Notes: generated by a model not told the origin, from the letters alone. 6,926 bases of DNA from JAULUH01 sp032111745 (GCA_032111745.1 JAULUH010000182.1:1-6926), one strand, 5' to 3'; shown: positions 1-6,220, counted from the first letter of the stretch. A program made the numbers and translations.

Positions 1-142
1 TCATCAGGCGGGCTCTCACTTCATGAACGGCGCACCGTGCAACGGTTGGGAGCACTGGTACCTGCAAGAAAACGCAACCATGATCTGCCTGGACGAGTTC
101 AGGCAACGCTATCGCATAGAACAGATGGCGGCCGATGGATGA
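1..142 (+). CDS. C-terminus of an adenine-type DNA methyltransferase (RAMA-like domain), partial
   Basis: An open frame runs from the window edge (codons from base 2) to TGA at 140-142 and gives the last 46 residues of a protein that begins upstream. It reads HQAGSHFMNGAPCNGWEHWY near the start, then LDEFRQRYR. The CNGWxxW core followed by a Leu/Asp-x-x-R segment is typical of the RAMA domain at the C-terminus of CcrM/HinfI-type N6-adenine methyltransferases, where it contributes to DNA binding. The catalytic DPPY and FxGxG motifs would lie outside the window, so the methyltransferase assignment rests on this tail and on the neighbouring endonuclease. The stop overlaps the next gene's start (ATGGATGA), so the two are probably translationally coupled as an R-M pair. 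The enzyme would protect host DNA from the endonuclease. The target is not readable from this fragment. Confidence 0.72.
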   Translation, partial: HQAGSHFMNGAPCNGWEHWYLQENATMICLDEFRQRYRIEQMAADG

Positions 143-965
143 CCAGATCGACACGGTCATTCGCCAGACAGTGGCGGAGATGCTGCAATCCAGCATGTCG
201 GCCCGGACGATTCAGCGACTGACCCAAAAACACGAGGACAAAGTTCACTTCATCCCCCTGAAGTATCGCGTTGTCGGGGGCGTCCTCCAGGGATTGAACA
301 TTCGTTTCGGCAATTTCATCGAAAACCTGCTGAGTAATGTAATCGAGGTTGATGCTGGCGTGCAGGCAATGCAGGACTCTGGGACGAAGCAGTGCCTGTA
401 TTTCACGCCGGAGACTGACGCGCTCATCGACCAGTACATCACCCGACGGCAATTGCCGAGCAGTCCGGACGACTGCACCTCGGAGTTCGACGACTTGTTC
501 GCGCGGATCATCGCGATCGAACGCAATGCTTCACCTGACGGTAGGCAAGGGATCGTCAAGGACATCGACGCGTTGTTCCGCACGAAGGACGGGCTTCTGG
601 TCTATGCAGAGCTGAAGTACAACGATGATCACGACACGGGGAAGTTTGCGGACATCAATCGCAAATTCATCAAAACCTGGGCGGGGCTTGCCGTTCGGCT
701 GAATATTACGAGTCCAGACGAGCTATTCCCCGTGCTATACTACTTCAATGCTAAGAAGCGATATGGTCCTATCCACGTGCCGTCAAGGAACATCATGCGT
801 GGACCGCAGCTGTTTGATCGGTTTCTTGAGACCGAGTACGCTGACGTCGATCGATGTCTTGCTGAGATTGGCGATGACCCCGAGATACTGCGGATGTTCG
901 ATGAAATGTATGCACAGGTTCGTTTTGGCGGGCTGCGCTCAAATTGCTCTGTCGAAGAAGGCTAA
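135..965 (+). CDS. Type II restriction endonuclease, PD-(D/E)XK fold
   Basis: This 276-residue protein has a credible PD-(D/E)XK nuclease core. KDIDALF (residues 142-148, with Asp143 and Asp145) is followed by YAELKYNDD (157-165, with Glu159 and Lys161), matching the D...ExK metal-binding signature. FGNFIENLL (59-66) supplies an upstream helix with Glu63, and FPVLYYFN (198-205) looks like a core strand. It would cut unmodified DNA at the site protected by the methyltransferase just upstream, whose gene it overlaps by 8 bases. There is no clear Shine-Dalgarno before ATG 135, which suits translational coupling. The length is normal for small type II enzymes (about 250-300 residues). The HinfI and TdeIII groups are the relatives I considered. 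A CcrM/HinfI-like partner would make GANTC-type recognition possible, but that is a guess. Base composition is less GC-rich than the following gene, consistent with horizontal transfer. Confidence 0.72.
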   Translation: MDDQIDTVIRQTVAEMLQSSMSARTIQRLTQKHEDKVHFIPLKYRVVGGVLQGLNIRFGNFIENLLSNVIEVDAGVQAMQDSGTKQCLYFTPETDALIDQYITRRQLPSSPDDCTSEFDDLFARIIAIERNASPDGRQGIVKDIDALFRTKDGLLVYAELKYNDDHDTGKFADINRKFIKTWAGLAVRLNITSPDELFPVLYYFNAKKRYGPIHVPSRNIMRGPQLFDRFLETEYADVDRCLAEIGDDPEILRMFDEMYAQVRFGGLRSNCSVEEG

Positions 966-1024
966 TGGTACAGGCTAGCGGCGTGTTCGATTCGGTTGGT
1001 GACTGCCTGGTCGCTATTAGATCT

Positions 1025-1048
1025 GATTGGTCAGGTAGGTGACCAATC
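1025..1048. promoter_or_regulatory. Perfect 9-bp dyad between the R-M pair and the large gene
   Basis: GATTGGTCA (1025-1033) and TGACCAATC (1040-1048) are exact inverted repeats around a 6-base spacer. The dyad sits in the 179-base gap between the endonuclease stop and the ATG at 1145. No T-run follows, so it is a poor intrinsic terminator. It could be an operator or an RNA hairpin in the leader of the large gene. Related half-site fragments (TTGGTGAC, CTGGTCG) lie just upstream at about 996-1012. I found no convincing -35/-10 pair in the gap. Confidence 0.4.
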
Positions 1049-1144
1049 TGTGCGGGACCATCGAGCCGAGTTGCCGTCCGAGGAGCGGTCAGTAGGCCAC
1101 AGCTGCCTTGCTTGATATGGTGCCCCAGAGCCGTGCCTGATTCC

Positions 1145-4100
1145 ATGAACCACCTGACCATCACGCTGCACCCGGAGGAAGGCGACACCTATCGCGTGCG
1201 CGTCGAGGGCCCGGCGGTGGGCGAGGCGGCCGGGACCTTCACGCTGCCCTACGACCGGGCCACCTGGACGGCCATCCTCCAGGCCCTGGAGCCGGGCTTT
1301 GACCTGGCCAGCGCCACACCTGAAACCCGGGCCGCGCTCGCACCCCTGGGCGACCCGGCCGGCCTGCCCGAGACCGCGGGCCGCGGCCTGGCGGACGCGC
1401 TGCTGGCGGACGCTACGGTGCGGTCCCTCTTCGACCGCGCGCTGGGCCGGGCTGAGGCTCGGCGCCAGCCCCTGCCGGTGTCGTTGCACATCGGCAGCGG
1501 CGCGGATGCGCTGGCCGGCCTGCCGTGGGAGCTGCTGCACTACCGCGGCCGCTTCCTCCTCGCCGACACCTCCATCGCCCTGTCCCGCTACCCCGAGGGC
1601 GTGTTCCCACCCACCGAGGCCTTCGCGGACCTGCCACTGCGGGTGCTGCTGGTGCTCGCGGAGCCTGCGGACGCCTCGCCGGTCCTCCCGGCCGAGGCCC
1701 GGCACGAGCTCTCGCACGGCCTGCGCAGCCTGGACGAGATGGGCGCGGTGATCGTCGACCCGCTGCGGCCGCCGACCTACGACACGCTCATCGAGGCCGT
1801 GCGCAACGGCGGATACCACATGGTCGTCTTCTACGGCCATGGCGTCTACGATCCGGCCCAGGGCGGGCTGCTCCTCTTCGAGGACGAGCACGGCGGCGGA
1901 TCCCTGGTGAAGGCCACGGAGCTGGGCGCGGTGCTGCGCAACACGGACGTGCGGCTGGTGCTGCTGGCCGCGGGCCAGCCGGCGCAGGTGGCGGCCGCGC
2001 CAGGCGAGGGCACGGGCGCGGTGTGGACGGCCGTGGCGCCGGCGCTGGTGCGGGCGGGGGTGCCGCTGGCCATCGGCATGCAGGTGAGCATGCGGGTGGA
2101 TGCCGCACTGGCCTTCATCCGCCAGTTCGCCCTTTCCCTGGCCGCGGGCAAGCCGGTGGTGGAGGCGGTGGCCGACGCCCGGCTGCCGCTGATCCCTGAG
2201 AGCAAAGGGGCCAGCTGGTTCATCCCGGCGCTCTACGGACGGCCGGCCGGGGACACCCGGCTCTTCGACCCGGGCCAGGCCCTGCCGGAGAACACAGCCG
2301 GCCTGCGGGCGGCGATGCGCGCGGGCCGCGCGGAGATCGAGCGGTTGGAGCGCTCCATCGGCCAGGTGGGCGTGCTGACCGCGCCGCAGGAGATCGCGGC
2401 CCTGCGCACGGCGAGGAGCCGCTTCGCGGAGGCGCGGGCCGAGTTAGCGCAGCGCACGCCGGGCGGCTACGCGCAGGTGGTGAGCCCGCTCTACGGCGTG
2501 CCGTCCAACCCCATCTTCGCCGGCCGCAGTGCGGAGCTGCAGGCGGTGAGCCGGGGCCTGCGGAAGGGCCAGCCGGTGGTGCTCTGGGGGACAGGCGGCA
2601 TCGGCAAGACCGCGCTGGCCGCGGAGGTGGCCCGCCGGCAGAGCTGGCGCTTCCCGGGCGGCGTGTTGTGGCTGGACTGCCGGGGAGGGCCGGCGCTGGA
2701 CACCCTGCTGGATCGCCTGGCGGCCTTCTGTGGCCTGGATGCAGGGCAGATCGAGCCGGAGCAGAAGGAGGCCACGGTACGCCGGGCGCTGGCGGGCCTC
2801 CATGCGCCCGCGCTGGTCGTGTGGGACAACGCCGAGGATGTGTGGCAGGCGCAGGAGGTGCGCCGGTTCGTCGAGCAACTGCCCGCGGATGTGCGGACGC
2901 TGATCACGACCCGCGAGGACCCGGAGCGGGCGATGTGGACGGTGGTGGAGCTGGAGCCGCTGGCCGAGCCGGCCATGACCGAGCTCTTCTACCGGCTGGC
3001 TGCGGCGGCCGGGGTGAAGGTGGGCACGCCGGCCGACCTGGACGCCATCCCCCGGATCGTGGGCTGGCTCGAGGGGCACCCGCTGGCGCTGCAGCTGGTG
3101 GTGCCGCTGGCCCGCAAGCGGGGGCTGCAGCGGGTGTGGCAGGACCTGCAGAAGCGGCCCTTGAAGGGCGTGGAGGCCGCGTTCGAGGCGAGCTACGAGC
3201 GCCTGAGCGCGGCGGGGCAGCGGCTGTTCGCGCGGCTGAGCGTGTTCGCCATCCCCTTCGGCTGGGAAGCGGCGGAGGCGCTGCTGCCGGGGGAGGAGGG
3301 GGTGGACGAGCTACTGGACACCCTGGTGCAGCGGGCGCTGGTGGGCTTCGACGGCGCGCGCTACAGCTACCATGCCCTGGTGCGCCAGGTTGCGTACCAG
3401 AAGCTGCAGGCGCGCGAGGACATCCGGCCGGTGCACCGGCTGGCGGCCGAGCACCTGCGGGGCAAGCTGATGGGCGAGGGCGGCACGCCGGAGGAGGCCC
3501 TGGAGTCGGGGGACCAGTGGGAGCGAGCCGAGGCCTGGGGTGAGTTTGCCGCAGCCTCCCGGGCCCTGGTGGGCAGCCTCGACCGCGTGGGCTACTGGGC
3601 GATCATCGACGAGCGCCTGGAGCGGGCCCTGGCGGCCGTGCGGGAGCACCTGGCCGGCCAGCCCGGGCTGCAGGCCGAGCTGCTGAATGCCCGGGGCCTC
3701 ATGGCGCGGAAGGACGGCCGGTGGCAGGTCGCGCTGCAGCTGCTGGAGGAGGCTTGCACAGCATTCCAGGTGGCCGGCGACGAGCTGGGCCTGGCCCGGG
3801 CCGGCAACAACCTGGGCCTGGTCTACGCCGACCGGGGGAACTGGCCCGAGGCGATCGCGGCCTACGAGCAAGCCCGGGTCAGCTACGAGCGCCTGGGCGA
3901 TGCCCGCGGGGTGGCCCAGGCCGGCAACAACCTGGGGCTGGTCTACTATTACCAGGGAAACTGGCCGCAGGCGAGCGCAGCCTTCGAGCGAGCCCTGGCG
4001 GAGATGGAGCGGCTGGACGACACCCACGGCATGGCCGCGGCCATCAACAACCTGGGCAATGTCTACCGGAGCCAGGCGAAGTGGTCGCAGGCCATCGCGT

Positions 4101-4738
4101 CCTATGAGGAGGCCCTGGCCCTGTACGAGCGCCTGGGCGACATCCACCAGGCGGCTACGACCGCCAGCAACCTGGGCAACGTCTACCTGAGCCAGGAAGA
4201 CCCGCCGCAGGCGATCGCAGCCTACGAGCATGCCCTGGCTATCCTGGAGCGCCTGGGGGACCTCCACGGTATGGCCCAGACCGCCAACAACCTGGGCCTG
4301 GCCTATGCGGACCAGCAGGAGTGGGAGCAGGCGGCCGCGGCCTATGAGCGATCCCTGGGCATCAAGGAACAACTGGGCGACGTCCGTGGCATGGCCATGA
4401 CCATGATGAACCTGGGCAGCCTCTACGCGCGGCTGGGGGAGTGGACGGCGGCGATCGAGGCCTACGAGCACGCCCTTGACACCCAGGAGGCCCTGGGGGA
4501 CGCCCACGGCATGGGCCAGACCCTGGCCAACCTGGCCGAGGTGTTCCAGGCCCGTGGGGATGACGACCGGGCAGCTCGCTACGCTGCGGAGGCCCACCTC
4601 ATCTTCACCAGGCTGGCCGCGCCTGAGACCGGGCAGACGGCGCAGCTCCTGGTGAACATCCTGGGCACGGCCGACGCGGCCATCGCCTACGTGGCCCAGC
4701 TGATGGAGGAAGGGCTCCCTGGATTCGACCAGGCATAA
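1145..4738 (+). CDS. CHAT / NB-ARC / TPR protein (STAND NTPase with degenerate caspase-like domain)
   Basis: A 1197-residue STAND protein. It opens with a beta-rich MNHLTITLHPEEGDTYRV segment. A CHAT domain (about 85-365) contains LPWELL (126-131), the catalytic-histidine motif YGHG (His232) and the tail motif SWFIPALYGRP (from 357). A helical linker follows (about 380-430). The NB-ARC ATPase has Walker A GTGGIGKT (482-489), Walker B LVVWDNAED (Asp561), sensor LITTR (586-590), GHPLAL (644-649), a winged helix (about 677-750) and an MHD-like YHALVR (His743). Eight 40-residue TPRs (846-1165) complete it. By analogy the TPRs sense a ligand, ATP binding drives assembly, and the CHAT domain is the output. 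However, the position of the catalytic cysteine is Gly277 (LLAAGQPA), and the CHAT region contains no cysteine. I chose ATG 1145 over the in-frame TTG 1112 and GTG 1133 because family-like sequence starts there. No start has a good Shine-Dalgarno. Confidence 0.9.
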   Translation: MNHLTITLHPEEGDTYRVRVEGPAVGEAAGTFTLPYDRATWTAILQALEPGFDLASATPETRAALAPLGDPAGLPETAGRGLADALLADATVRSLFDRALGRAEARRQPLPVSLHIGSGADALAGLPWELLHYRGRFLLADTSIALSRYPEGVFPPTEAFADLPLRVLLVLAEPADASPVLPAEARHELSHGLRSLDEMGAVIVDPLRPPTYDTLIEAVRNGGYHMVVFYGHGVYDPAQGGLLLFEDEHGGGSLVKATELGAVLRNTDVRLVLLAAGQPAQVAAAPGEGTGAVWTAVAPALVRAGVPLAIGMQVSMRVDAALAFIRQFALSLAAGKPVVEAVADARLPLIPESKGASWFIPALYGRPAGDTRLFDPGQALPENTAGLRAAMRAGRAEIERLERSIGQVGVLTAPQEIAALRTARSRFAEARAELAQRTPGGYAQVVSPLYGVPSNPIFAGRSAELQAVSRGLRKGQPVVLWGTGGIGKTALAAEVARRQSWRFPGGVLWLDCRGGPALDTLLDRLAAFCGLDAGQIEPEQKEATVRRALAGLHAPALVVWDNAEDVWQAQEVRRFVEQLPADVRTLITTREDPERAMWTVVELEPLAEPAMTELFYRLAAAAGVKVGTPADLDAIPRIVGWLEGHPLALQLVVPLARKRGLQRVWQDLQKRPLKGVEAAFEASYERLSAAGQRLFARLSVFAIPFGWEAAEALLPGEEGVDELLDTLVQRALVGFDGARYSYHALVRQVAYQKLQAREDIRPVHRLAAEHLRGKLMGEGGTPEEALESGDQWERAEAWGEFAAASRALVGSLDRVGYWAIIDERLERALAAVREHLAGQPGLQAELLNARGLMARKDGRWQVALQLLEEACTAFQVAGDELGLARAGNNLGLVYADRGNWPEAIAAYEQARVSYERLGDARGVAQAGNNLGLVYYYQGNWPQASAAFERALAEMERLDDTHGMAAAINNLGNVYRSQAKWSQAIASYEEALALYERLGDIHQAATTASNLGNVYLSQEDPPQAIAAYEHALAILERLGDLHGMAQTANNLGLAYADQQEWEQAAAAYERSLGIKEQLGDVRGMAMTMMNLGSLYARLGEWTAAIEAYEHALDTQEALGDAHGMGQTLANLAEVFQARGDDDRAARYAAEAHLIFTRLAAPETGQTAQLLVNILGTADAAIAYVAQLMEEGLPGFDQA
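3680..4639 (+). repeat. Eight in-frame 120-base tandem repeats encoding TPRs
   Basis: Units of exactly 120 bases begin at 3680, 3800, 3920, 4040, 4160, 4280, 4400 and 4520, with no length variation. The consensus repeat is NNLGxVYxxxxxWxQAIAAYE followed by xALxxxERLGDxHGMAQ. The first and last units are the most divergent, while the inner six are close at the DNA level. The NNLG start and 40-residue period resemble kinesin-light-chain/NPHP3-type TPRs (TPR_12) rather than 34-residue TPRs. The array forms the sensor or partner-binding end of the CHAT/NB-ARC protein. Confidence 0.9.
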
Positions 4739-4763
4739 CCGGCAACCTCTGTCCATCCCGGTT
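4737..4763 (+). terminator. Weak hairpin at the stop codon of the large gene
   Basis: AACCGG (4737-4742, overlapping the TAA) and CCGGTT (4758-4763) can pair across a 15-base loop. There is no U-tract, so this is a weak candidate for transcript ending. It is the only dyad I saw directly after the gene. Confidence 0.2.
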
Positions 4764-4868
4764 CCGCGCGCCCGCGACGAGGCCCTGGGCTACCCGGGCG
4801 AGCAGCGCCACTTCACCGTGCGCTGGCCGGCGCCTCCACACTGCCGGTGGCCAGAGCCAGTGCAGTGA
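4740..4868 (+). pseudogene. Possible gene scrap, forward strand
   Basis: The frame ending at TGA 4866-4868 reads IPVPRARDEALGYPGEQRHF then TVRWPAP, with the G/C-ending codons of real genes in this GC-rich context. No start codon or ribosome site precedes it, because the frame runs back into the large gene. It overlaps a minus-strand fragment. I do not recognise the family. It may simply be non-coding GC-rich sequence. Confidence 0.25.
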
Positions 4869-4980
4869 TAGAGGACTTGGCGATCCGGGCGCCGAGGGTG
4901 GACCGGGCAGCGTAGAGCTCGCCCAGGTAGAGCTTGACGTCCCCGCCGTCGTCCCTGGCCACCAGAACGGACACTGCCGG
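4813..4980 (-). pseudogene. Possible C-terminal gene scrap, reverse strand
   Basis: On the minus strand the frame ending at TGA 4813-4815 reads SVLVARDDGGDVKLYLGELY then AARSTLGARIAKSS and ITALALATGSVEAPASAR. Its amino-acid mix is balanced and its codons mostly end in G or C, as expected of a real coding segment. The frame stays open on the minus strand to 5151, but beyond about 4980 it becomes proline-rich and overlaps a better forward fragment. I therefore read it as a remnant cut near 4980. The family is not recognised. Confidence 0.33.
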
Positions 4981-4983
4981 CCG

Positions 4984-5119
4984 CGCTGGCGGGAGGACGA
5001 TTGGGCCCGCGAAAAGGTTCGCCTGCTGGGCCGGGAGCGCAAGGAGGTGTACAGGGAATGGCTGAACCTGATGCCGGCGGAGCGGCTGGCCCGGCCGCAC
5101 ACGAAAACTGGTGGGTGAG
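4984..5119 (+). pseudogene. Possible C-terminal gene scrap abutting repeat unit 1
   Basis: The frame ending at TGA 5117-5119 reads RWREDDWAREKVRLLGRERK then EVYREWLNLMPAERLARPH and TKTGG. It is charged and looks alpha-helical, like the end of a real protein. There is no start at its head; the frame is open further upstream but looks non-coding there. Its last residues fall where the homology of repeat unit 1 begins (about 5095), so the natural C-terminus may have been replaced when the unit arrived. The family is not recognised. Confidence 0.33.
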
Positions 5120-5135
5120 GAAAGGGAGTAATTCA

Positions 5136-5164
5136 TTGCATTTGGCTGCAACCTCTGATAGTAT
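5136..5164 (+). promoter_or_regulatory. Promoter of repeat unit 1
   Basis: The -35 element is TTGCAT (5136-5141), followed by a 17-base spacer and a -10 of TAGTAT (5159-5164), with a TGA extended -10 just before it. The layout is identical in all three units, and a purine-rich block (AGGAAAGGGAG) lies upstream of the -35. Transcription would start near 5171. Confidence 0.65.
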
Positions 5165-5235
5165 GGGGCATGGGTCGACGACCTAAGCTCTCACGTTGCC
5201 CCAGGCAGCGCTGCTGGATGGCCGAGAGATCGACG

Positions 5236-5249
5236 GTGCCACCAGGCAC
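5236..5249 (+). promoter_or_regulatory. Leader hairpin just before the Shine-Dalgarno of unit 1
   Basis: GTGCC (5236-5240) and GGCAC (5245-5249) form a 5-bp stem with an ACCA loop, nine bases before the AGGAGG at 5259-5264. It is absent from the shorter leaders of units 2 and 3. A role in tuning translation is possible but unproven. Confidence 0.25.
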
Positions 5250-5271
5250 AATTCCCCCAGGAGGTTCGACG

Positions 5272-5403
5272 ATGATGCGGAGTGGTAGGCCCCAACAGGA
5301 CGTGGCCAGTGTGCGTAACGGCCTGGATGCTGTGTGCAACACGGGCAAGGCCAACCGCCGCCGGGCCGCAGGGGATCTAGAAGTGCCCACTGGCGACAAT
5401 TAG
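5272..5403 (+). CDS. Small ORF of unit 1, truncated, 43 residues
   Basis: The ATG at 5272 has the best ribosome site in the window: AGGAGG at 5259-5264, seven bases upstream. The product starts MMRSGRPQQDVAS. It aligns without gaps to the ORFs of units 2 and 3 for about 27 codons. Gln8, Gln9 and Asp10 are shared by all three, and Val21, Thr24 and Gly25 by units 1 and 2, several of them through synonymous codons (CAA/CAG, GAC/GAT, ACG/ACC). After that it diverges and ends early (RRRAAGDLEVPTGDN) inside a short direct repeat, so it is probably a truncated copy. I do not recognise the protein family, and no signal peptide or membrane segment is visible. Confidence 0.45.
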   Translation: MMRSGRPQQDVASVRNGLDAVCNTGKANRRRAAGDLEVPTGDN

Positions 5404-5419
5404 AAATGCCCATGGCGAT
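5378..5419. repeat. Imperfect direct repeat, possible insertion-sequence end
   Basis: TAGAAGTGCCCACTGGCGAC (5378-5397) is followed 23 bases later by TAGAAATGCCCATGGCGATG (5401-5420), which differs by one substitution and one deleted base in the shared core. Repeated TAGAAATG(T/C)CCA boxes resemble the transposase-binding repeats at ends of IS21-family elements. No transposase gene is present, so at most this is a relic end. It sits where unit 1 loses similarity to the other units and supplies the early stop of its ORF. Confidence 0.35.
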
Positions 5420-5449
5420 GGCGGGCTGCCGATGGAGGTCGAAGCTCAG

Positions 5450-5464
5450 CCTGGCATGGCCAGG
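5450..5464. repeat. Short hairpin between units 1 and 2
   Basis: CCTGGC (5450-5455) and GCCAGG (5459-5464) form a perfect 6-bp stem with an ATG loop. No T-run follows. It could be a leftover of unit 1's 3' structure. The surrounding stretch (about 5420-5520) holds no gene I can support. Confidence 0.25.
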
Positions 5465-5571
5465 TGTGGAGCGTCGTCCAGGTGCGCTGCCCTTGGAGCG
5501 GATGAGACCAGGTGTGCACCGGGCTGAATCGCCAGACGCAAAATTGGTCGCGCAGAAAAGAGAGTAAACTA

Positions 5572-5600
5572 TTGATTATGGGCGCAATGTCTGATACCAT
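5572..5600 (+). promoter_or_regulatory. Promoter of repeat unit 2
   Basis: TTGATT (5572-5577), a 17-base spacer and TACCAT (5595-5600), with the TGA of an extended -10 immediately upstream. Its position within the unit matches units 1 and 3. The -10 is the weakest of the three (TACCAT against TATAAT). The leader to ATG 5686 would be about 79 bases. Confidence 0.65.
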
Positions 5601-5685
5601 AGAGCATGGGTCAACGATCCGGGCTCTATCCGTGGCGCCGGGATCTTGGCCGGTTGCCACGAATCCAGGCATGGAAGGTTCGACG

Positions 5686-5901
5686 ATGGCAGGCAATGCC
5701 AGGCTCCAGCAAGATAGGCAGAATACCGCGAGCGCTCGTTTCCAGGTGTTCAGCACCGGTCGTCCCATGCTCAAGCCCCAGGTAGAGACGCGGATGCGGG
5801 AAGACGTAGAGACAGAACTGAAAAGTATTCGCGGCACCGCTCAGGTGCGCCAGCCTGCTCCCTCGGGCGCTTTCCTGGCCGTCCTGGGCCAGGGCATGTG
5901 A
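5686..5901 (+). CDS. Small ORF of unit 2, 71 residues, unknown function
   Basis: The ATG at 5686 is preceded at seven bases by GGAAGG (5673-5678), and the block GGAAGGTTCGACG-ATG is shared with the other units. The product begins MAGNARLQQDRQ and contains FSTGRPMLKPQVETRMREDV and then ETELKSIR. The middle is basic/acidic and probably helical; the end is Gln/Pro/Gly-rich. It has no signal peptide, membrane segment or known motif. It is the same length as the unit 3 ORF and aligns without gaps. The frame stays open upstream to 5512, so a longer form starting at ATG 5578 (MGAMSDTIEHG) is possible, but that start lies inside the promoter. Differences from unit 3 are mostly non-synonymous, so coding constraint is modest. 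Its 3' half forms arm A of the inverted repeat, and its TGA touches arm B. Confidence 0.5.
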   Translation: MAGNARLQQDRQNTASARFQVFSTGRPMLKPQVETRMREDVETELKSIRGTAQVRQPAPSGAFLAVLGQGM

Positions 5902-5949
5902 AGACATTTCAGCTCTGTATTTGCGACTCCCCGCATCTGCGTCTCTACC
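5781..5949 (+). ncRNA. Long stem-loop in unit 2 (50-bp imperfect inverted repeat, 69-base loop)
   Basis: Arm A (5781-5830) and arm B (5900-5949) are inverted copies: 41 of 50 positions pair as Watson-Crick, and three more as G-U. Arm A lies inside the small ORF. Arm B starts at the last base pairs of its stop codon and runs into non-coding sequence. The outer 11 pairs (GGTAGAGACGC) are perfect. The loop (5831-5899) encodes the ORF's C-terminus. The same structure with the same loop length is present in unit 3. In RNA this would be a long, slightly imperfect duplex that would also sequester the end of the ORF. Confidence 0.65.
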
Positions 5950-5967
5950 TGGGAGCCTCGGTTCACC

Positions 5968-5989
5968 AGCCAGCTGGCTCCTTAGCCAG
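5968..5989. repeat. Palindrome and hairpin after the unit 2 stem-loop
   Basis: AGCCAGCTGGCT (5968-5979) is a perfect 12-base palindrome. Its right half also pairs with AGCCAG (5984-5989) across a CCTT loop, giving two competing folds. No T-run follows. It occupies roughly the place of the CTCAGG/CCTGAG hairpin in unit 3, so each unit ends its long stem with a short hairpin of different sequence. Confidence 0.4.
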
Positions 5990-6220
5990 CGAGTAGATAG
6001 GATCCTGGTAGTATGGCAAGGCTTGCGCCCAGGCGCTGGGCAGGAAGCGCGCGCTTGGGACCAGGCTGCCCGACAGACACGGGCAAGCTCTCCCCGATTC
6101 TACGTCCGGCCCGTGGGCGTTTCAAGCCTCCCCCCAAGCACCGGCGCGCAGACCAGTCGCAGGCCGAAGTAGCTGAATCGCCGGACGCGAAATTGGTCGC
6201 GGAGGAAAGGGAGTAAACTA

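Larger units (their letters stand above)
5095..5420 (+). repeat. Repeat unit 1 (truncated copy)
   Basis: This is the first of three related units. It matches units 2 and 3 from about 5098 through the promoter, the GCATGGGTC block after the -10, and the AGGAGG-TTCGACG-ATG translation start. Similarity continues through about the first 27 codons of the small ORF. It then ends in unrelated sequence containing a short direct repeat. Its leader is about 22 bases longer than in the other units. It lacks the long inverted repeat. Confidence 0.6.
5523..6060 (+). repeat. Repeat unit 2
   Basis: Bases 5523-5949 match unit 3 (6172-6598) at a constant offset of 649, with no insertions or deletions. The match covers the upstream block (GCTGAATCGCC...), promoter, leader, small ORF and both arms of a long inverted repeat. 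Weaker similarity continues to about 6060, through a TAGTA box, a GCGCCCAGG hairpin (6025-6041) and a GCGCGCTTG box. From about 6060 to 6170 I see no gene or clear structure. Confidence 0.75.

Noticed and set aside
1112..1144. TTG (1112) or GTG (1133) as the start of the CHAT/NB-ARC/TPR gene
   Set aside because: Neither has a ribosome site. The extra 11 residues (IWCPRAVPDS region) do not look like family sequence, while MNHLTITLHPEEGD from ATG 1145 does.
2668..3543. 291-codon forward frame inside the NB-ARC region
   Set aside because: It is extremely Gly/Ala/Arg-rich, as expected of an off-frame read of GC-rich coding DNA. The overlapping frame carries clear Walker A and B motifs.
3311..4756. 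481-codon open frame on the minus strand under the TPR region
   Set aside because: It mirrors the high-GC TPR repeats, repeats with the same 120-base period, and has no independent start signal or recognisable domain. It is a shadow frame.
5523..5571. Peptide ending SPDAKLVAQKRE / SPDAKLVAEERE before the promoters of units 2 and 3
   Set aside because: The conservation is shared DNA upstream of the promoter. The frames leading into it differ between units and look non-coding.
5512..5685. N-terminally extended versions of the unit 2 and unit 3 small ORFs
   Set aside because: The extension covers the -35/-10 region and has no good Shine-Dalgarno. In unit 1 the aligned leader frame hits a stop and is out of phase with the ORF.
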